Shown piece by piece: positions 58,620 through 64,000 of a DNA stretch of 64,000 bases. Source of the stretch: Pyrus communis (Eukaryota; Streptophyta; Magnoliopsida; Rosales; Rosaceae); NCBI RefSeq assembly GCF_963583255.1, contig NC_084805.1, positions 1,876,560 through 1,940,559 of the forward strand. Direction: 5' to 3'. The translations under genes were made by a program, and so were the position numbers. How positions within the stretch are numbered: the first letter of the stretch is position 1; every line of letters starts with the position of its first letter. Below the pieces are notes generated by a model that was given only the letters and a program-made list of their open reading frames with translations, did not search any database and was not told the DNA's origin.

Positions 58620-59085
58620 AAGACAAAGAAACTCCTTGCAAGATTGGATGGTATGTAGTTTACGCCATGCAGACAATGAAATTACTGGTTATCATTTGTG
58701 ATCAACTTGACAGGTGAAAAAAGAAATTTGTCTAGTGCTCCACTCAATCTTAAATTAAAATTACTTGGTTAAATGGACAAAAGTTTGTCTTCCGAAGTCT
58801 CTCGGTGCGGTTGGCTTGAAAAACATTAGAGTTTTGTATTTGGCTCTTCTTGTTATGAACTTTTGGAGATTGATGCAGGGAGAAACCGGTCTTTGGGCAA
58901 ATGTTTTAAGTGGAAACTATTAAAGGTGGTATGCGTGAGTTACTCAATGATAAAATTGCTTTAGGCTATTCTTGTACTTGAAAAGGTATTCTTGAAGGGA
59001 CTAAAAAACTTTTGCATGAGGGGCTACTATGGCAAATTGGAAACGATAAATTTTTTGACGGACAAATGAACTAAATGTGGTATTT
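58620..59085 (+). pseudogene. LINE relic, unit 4; right edge of the lectin array
   Basis: Same RT-tail sequence as at 45825 (GGTTGGCTTGAAAAACATTA, then AGATTGATGCAGGGAGAAAC). It stops abruptly at about 59085 after GGTATTTTG, where similarity to the other units ends. This marks the right end of the duplicated region. Confidence 0.7.
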
Positions 59086-60903
59086 TGAACTTCGTTTTAG
59101 TTCCGAATCCAATTCTGCTTGCACTCACGCGTTCGTAGCTACAAGTGCAACGTGAATAAATTAAAAGAACAATTATTACATGTCATAGAGTGAAAATCAA
59201 CGGAAGTCAACGTTTTCGTCATTAGGGGCAATTTTGTAACCCTATAATTTGATGAGTTGACTGATGAGTCCTTACTTGGCATAGGGTAGTTTGTTGTCTC
59301 GCTTAGTGAGCAATAGCAATGGCTAGATGTGGTATTCGACCTTGAGTTATGAAATATGTGGTCTCATCTACCAACGATGACTTTAGTTGGTCTTATTCTG
59401 CCGCGATGACTTTGTGTGTCCTTGCTTTTCGTCAGTGATCGGGTGTAGTCGCCGATATGAATTTGTTGCATCTATCATCTTTGTGACATACTTGTGTGGG
59501 TGGTGTACGTATTTTTTATACACGTGGTAACTATTTTAGGTGTTTTACTGAAGTTGTTTGTTTGGGCTTGTTCACAAACAATTTTTTGGTCACTAGAATA
59601 ATGTATCCAATTGGCACATCTGTATTGATTTGTTATGTTTAATGCCATATAAATCCATCACTTCTTGTAAATAAAAAATAAAAAATAAAAAAGAGTGGAG
59701 AATTGATTGAAACATGTTAAAAAGTAGAGACTTGAAACAAAGATAAGATGCAAAATTAGAGATGTAATGTGGGGTACCACTCGTGTTCTGATGATAATAA
59801 AAAATTTCTCCTTATGTTCCTTCTCAAATCAGGAAAGTACTTCGAAAGAAGGGCCATGTCCTAGAACCCCTTCTTTCTGGGACTATTTGGCAGTTTATTG
59901 TTCAACATACAAAGGCAGCTAAATCTTCAAAAGCATCCAAAGCCTCAAACAGATGGATTCACTCTCGTTTAATGCATTTAGAGGGGTTTTGCGGTATCAG
60001 AATCATTAGAGCCATACTTGCCTTTGAAGCAAGCTATAAAACTGAAGAATGCCATAGCGCGCATGATCAGCAGTAAATTCTGCAACTTTTTTTTTTTTTC
60101 AACTCTTTTACAGCAGGAAGTTTCACAAAATGTTGTGGAAACATATCCTCATTATTCGTAAATCAACAAATGTCAGAGACCAAACCATCAAGATACATAC
60201 TAGCAGACTCTTTTGCTTGGTGTCACTCAAAGAGTATGATTAATCATTAGCATAAAATCGTTTCAGTGATGAGTAGCGTAGGAAGAGTGCATAATTAGGC
60301 ATACGGGGCTGCTTACTCTGGTGGGGTCACTGTGCGAAACAGCAAGAACCATTTTCTTGTGACTTAATACCCCACATGTTTGCTGACTTTAGATTGCAAA
60401 GAACTCATAGTTTCCTGTTCTGCCACAGAACAATTTATGAATGAATGTTGACATAAATTGATACCAACTTCATATTCAAAAAAATGGGTAGAATTTGTTC
60501 TACCACCTCCTTTAGTAAAACAAGTAATAGTGGATCCAAACCATTATTGTAACAATAATCAGCTATAGTAACCTTAAGTATATCGTCACAGCATATTTGG
60601 GATTTAAAAGTGTAATTGCAACAAATTTATTAATCTTTAACAAAAATGTTTCGGTTGCAAGAAAATAACAGAAATAACAACCTAAGGTAACCGACTCATT
60701 ATTTCTCTCCAATCCCCTTTGGAACACACGACTATATAAGCCGCGGCCACCCACTACAAAGATTAAGTCCAAAATTCTCTCTCAAGAAACCCAACCCAGA
60801 CCTCTCCTCTCTCTTTTTCTCCACACACACACACACACACACACTCTCTCTCTCCCCTCTTTTTTCTCTTTGCTCTCTGCCCCCTCTTTCTCTAACCTTG
60901 ACA
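59086..60903. other. Intergenic; promoter and leader of the following small gene at right
   Basis: 59086-60700 shows no recognisable gene. At 60732 TATATAAG is a good TATA box; 60780-60900 is a CT/AC-rich leader-like stretch with an (AC)n tract at 60826-60842, ending at the ATG at 60904. Confidence 0.55.
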
Positions 60904-61297
60904 ATGGCAGCTACGAAGATGGTGATGCGTGGTGGCGCACACAGATTTCAGTCTCTCTCTGATCTGCATTTGGTGAAAGGATCCCAGGAAGCAGTTCAGA
61001 AAACCAAGGAGGATCTTGCCAGAAACATCGAGTGCCTCAAGCTCTGGACTCATACCTTTGTACAGACCAAGGAAAACCTACAACTAGCCATCGATCTTGG
61101 CAAGTAGCACCACTGGAATGCTTCTTTTAGCGCCAGCCGCAGTAACCATCAACGCAAAGATATGCAAACTTGCAGACGCTTCCAAGGTCGATTTGAAATT
61201 CCAAAGAATCACCGACATTGTTGAGACAAGCCATAAGGTGACCATTGTGCAGCAACAGGGCAAAAAGGGAACAACGAAAAGGGGAAAGGGCAAATAG
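60904..61297 (+). pseudogene. Small broken gene, family not recognised
   Basis: A good start (ACAATGGC at 60904) follows a TATA box and CT-rich leader. The first frame encodes 67 residues (MAATKMVMRGGAHRFQSLSD ... NLQLAIDLGK) and hits TAG at 61105-61107. A second frame continues immediately (SSTTGMLLLAPAAVTINAKI ... KVTIVQQQGKKG) to 61297. Both look protein-like, so one small frameshift probably split a helical protein of about 130 residues. The family is unknown to me. It may be a truncated copy of a larger gene or may encode the short product. Confidence 0.5.
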
Positions 61298-61377
61298 ACA
61301 GAGGAACAAAACCACATGAACAAGAGGGGCAGAATGGGAAGAGTGAAAGGGCAAATTGGGGAAGTCGAAGGTTCTTT

Positions 61378-62139
61378 TAGGGGTGGGCACAGTCCGGTTT
61401 GATTCAGTTTCTCTCTCAAACTGGAACCGAACTGGCTATTCTTGAGGGTTCCGGTGTGGTTCGGTTCTACCTAAAATAATCATTAAAACTGTGTAGTTCA
61501 GCGTGTAACGGTTTTGGTTCGGTTTCACTGGTTTCAATTCGATTTCTTACAAATCCTTCCTTTCAAGATCAAACCCATTTTTTCAACCAAAAATCAATGA
61601 GAAGGAGAGAGTGTGGGTGTGGAGTCGGCAATGAAAGAAATGGGAAGAAGAGGACAAGAAGACGAGGGCTGGGTGTAAATTCGAGAATTGATGAATGAGA
61701 GAGAAAAGGTTGAAGGTGAGAGTCTGAGAGAGGAATGTGCGGTTGACCTTGAGTGTGGAGCAATAATGAGAAATGGAGATTGAGAGCTAGGGTATTTTAT
61801 GTAATTGTATGGATTGGGCTTTTGAATGAATGAGATAAGTGTGATAGAAATGATTTGGGCTTAAGAAAAATAAGATAGACTTGGACTTGGCAAAACAGTG
61901 GGTAAATAAGATTGGGCCTAATATGCAATAAAACCCATATAAATATATCCTCACGGTTCGGTTTGGTTTGAACCAGTTTTCCAAAACCCAAAACCGAACC
62001 AGAATCGGTTCAAAGCGGTTCAGTCTGGTTCTCAGTCAAAGGTTGACCGTTTTTGGTCAACATGGTTTTTTACGATTTTTTTCACTCGGTTGGGTTCGGT
62101 TCGGTTTCACAGTTTTCTGGTTTTTATGCCCACCCCCTA
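61378..62139. mobile_element. Non-autonomous hAT element, 762 bp, perfect 8-bp target duplication
   Basis: Inverted ends TAGGGGTGGGCA and TGCCCACCCCCTA, flanked by GGTTCTTT on both sides (61370-61377 and 62140-62147). Subterminal regions are packed with CGGTTCGGTTT words facing in opposite directions. No transposase; the interior is AG-rich and has no recognised gene. Confidence 0.85.
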
Positions 62140-62147
62140 GGTTCTTT

Positions 62148-63649
62148 AGTCACATCGTATTTGGGATTTAAAAGTTTAATTGCAATTTTTTTTTTTAAGG
62201 GTTCTTGTTAGTTCATTTAGATTGGGGTTGAGTTTGAGATTTCAAGTGTAATTTGCAACTTTCATTTCAAAGGGGTTTCGTACTTCTCTCAGGGTGCAAC
62301 CAGCTAGATATATGCAATGCCAAATTGCCAATGGTAACATTTTTAGACCAAAAAATATATGGAATGGTAATTTTTTCGGAACCAAAAAAATATTATTACA
62401 AAAATATAACGTTCATCCTCTCCAATACGTGCACAAGTTCATTGTGTTTACTAATTTACGGGTCAAAACGATATTTCGCTTTGTAATTTTTCCATGTGTT
62501 TGTGTCAATATTGAAAAGAGAAAAAAAGTGAATTTTCTCTTAAATTCATAATCAAATACTAAAAAAAATAAAAAAATTAGTCTTGTCAAGGTCCACTGCA
62601 AACGGACGCGGCACTATCTCATTCGTTAGGAGGTGTAATAACACACCTTTTCAGGTTAACACAATTTAACATTATCTTGTATTCACAATGTTGTAGAAAA
62701 CCAGAGTAAAATCTGCTGAAAGATAATGTTTAAGAAGAATGATAAACAAGTACACATGCAGTTTTGTGCCAGATGTCCTATTACAATAACCTATATCAAG
62801 TTTAAAAGGTGCAAATTCTCCCAATTATCCATATTTTTGCACGATTTACATATTTTAAATGTATTTATATGTATAAATTGACAAAAGAAAAATCAAATAT
62901 TTGAAGTAAATGAATAATCTTAGATCATGCTAGAAGAAACTCCTCATAAACAAATTAAAGGAGCTGAATCCACATAATAAAATCGGTCTCTATTGAATTT
63001 ACATTAAGAATAGCGAAAATAATATTTAATAAACAACTGATTGAATCACAAGCTTATTGTAGATAATATCGTTTGTTCAAAAAAAAAAAAAAAAACCAAT
63101 CATTTGACAACTAATTTAATCACATTATTATCTACATGCGAAAAATCTTTTTTATAAAAGGCATTACATACCTTTTAAGATGTTTTGAACGAATTTAAAA
63201 ATAAAGAAAATAATATTTAATGAACAAGTGATTGAATCACATTATTACCAATCTATTTCGAGGTACTAATTATATAAATAAAATAAAATAAAATAAACAC
63301 AAAAAAATTTATTATTAAAAAAATATTTAAATGACGAAAATACATCTATGACATTTGATGCATTATTTTGGGTTGCTTTTGAAGTTTTTTGTATGAGAGC
63401 CATTTTTGTCCCCTTTTCTTTGGTGAAGCTTGTCACACCAAAAAACACTATTCATTGGACGATTGGTTTTATATATAAGATTCGTGTGGGTTTCCCGCAT
63501 CCTACATTTTCTTCCGCTTAAAAGCTCTCAAATGTTTTGTTATCAAAAAACATGATATGAGCCCAATTATGAAGCTTAAGGGCTATAAGATTTTTTTCGA
63601 ACACGGGGACTTTATCAAATTCATGGGGAGTTTTGTCAAACTCAGGAGT
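62148..63649. other. Intergenic, nothing recognised
   Basis: Very AT-rich. The phrase ATTTGGGATTTAAAAGT at 62159 also occurs at 60596, hinting at a small duplication around the broken gene. No coding feature. Confidence 0.5.
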
Positions 63650-63885
63650 AGTCTTATGTAGTGTACTCACTTGGCCTTAATGTACTATTTTCCTCTTAGA
63701 TCATGAGAACTTTTCCCATTAGGTTTTTCCGAACCTAACGAGGCTTTAACCAAGCACCCATATCGGATTGGTCATAACCTTGACATGTGCGTTTACTGCC
63801 GTTTATTCATCTGAAGCACCGATGTTCCATTTATCATATTTTTCTCCTTAGATTATAAGTTTGTCCTATTGGGTTTTATATAACT
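63650..63885 (+). mobile_element. Probable LTR-retrotransposon terminal fragment (copia-like)
   Basis: Two phrases of the type TTTTCCTCTTAGATCATGAG-ACTTTTCCCATTAGG, with GAACCTAACGAGGC after the first, resemble the R/U5 part of plant copia LTRs (…CCCATTGGGTTTT…AACGAGGC). No full LTR or internal domain is visible. Confidence 0.4.
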
Positions 63886-63968
63886 TGTCACATTCCAGCC
63901 TGGGCCCCCATCACATCCTGGGCTTGACTCCATCGTAGCACGATATTGTCCGCTTTGGGTCCCGACCA
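63886..63968 (-). mobile_element. Cassandra TRIM LTR fragment, 3' half
   Basis: Minus strand reads GGACAATATCGTGCTACGAT and ends CTGGAATGTGACA, as in the 3' half of the Cassandra LTR. It stops at about 63968, where the expected LTR sequence is replaced by unrelated GACACACCCCGACATC. It complements the 5'-half fragment at 55188-55362. Confidence 0.75.
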
Positions 63969-64000
63969 CTGACACACCCCGACATCAATCGAGGCATGTT
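63969..64000. other. Window edge, unassigned
   Basis: The last 32 bases follow the Cassandra fragment and cannot be assigned. Confidence 0.5.

Overview
This window is nuclear DNA of a flowering plant. Genes have many introns with GT-AG (once GC-AG) borders, intergenic DNA is AT-rich, and transposon relics are abundant. Protein families such as ROH1, UPF0496, phytocyanin, group A bZIP, UGT80 and amaranthin-type lectin are plant families. Two fragments match the 5S-carrying Cassandra TRIM LTR in a form I associate with Rosaceae. A rosaceous tree of the apple/pear/stone-fruit group is therefore my best guess, by inference only.

Layout, left arm (0-36 kb), ordinary single genes: a ROH1/DUF793 protein (18-1133, +); an HSP20-like, membrane-anchored RTM2-like protein (5145-6638, -, 2 exons); an early-nodulin-like phytocyanin lacking copper ligands (8506-9963, -, 4 exons); a GBF4-like group A bZIP factor (15398-19224, -, 4 exons including a 30-nt exon); a UPF0496 membrane protein (23233-24772, +, 2 exons); and a UGT80-type sterol 3-beta-glucosyltransferase (28281-35669, +, 15 exons, one GC-AG intron). 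All exon joins were rebuilt by hand and keep frame. These genes are unrelated and are not an operon-like cluster. Between them lie a SINE with target duplications, a degenerate repeat array at 12.8-14 kb, an RNase H relic and microsatellites.

Middle (36-39.2 kb), transposon nest: a hAT-like element contains a MULE with about 300-bp inverted ends, a 10-bp target duplication and a captured, frameshifted SEC23 fragment (a Pack-MULE). A fold-back element with a perfect 90-bp tandem duplication and AAT microsatellites follow.

Right arm (39.7-59.1 kb), lectin array: four nearly identical intronless genes for a 165-residue amaranthin-like (agglutinin-domain) lectin. The first is on the minus strand; the other three are on plus and form tandem units. 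Each unit carries a decayed LINE reverse-transcriptase tail, an array of roughly 300-500-bp repeats, a conserved TATA promoter and 5' leader, the gene and a conserved 3' flank. The repeats belong to the same family as those at 13 kb. Unit 2 has gained a TTA-flanked MITE. The interval before copy 4 holds a truncated CACTA transposon and a Cassandra fragment. This array is the most interesting part of the window.

Right end (59-64 kb): a small broken gene of unknown family (60904-61297), a 762-bp hAT-type element with a perfect 8-bp target duplication, a probable LTR-retrotransposon remnant and another Cassandra fragment.
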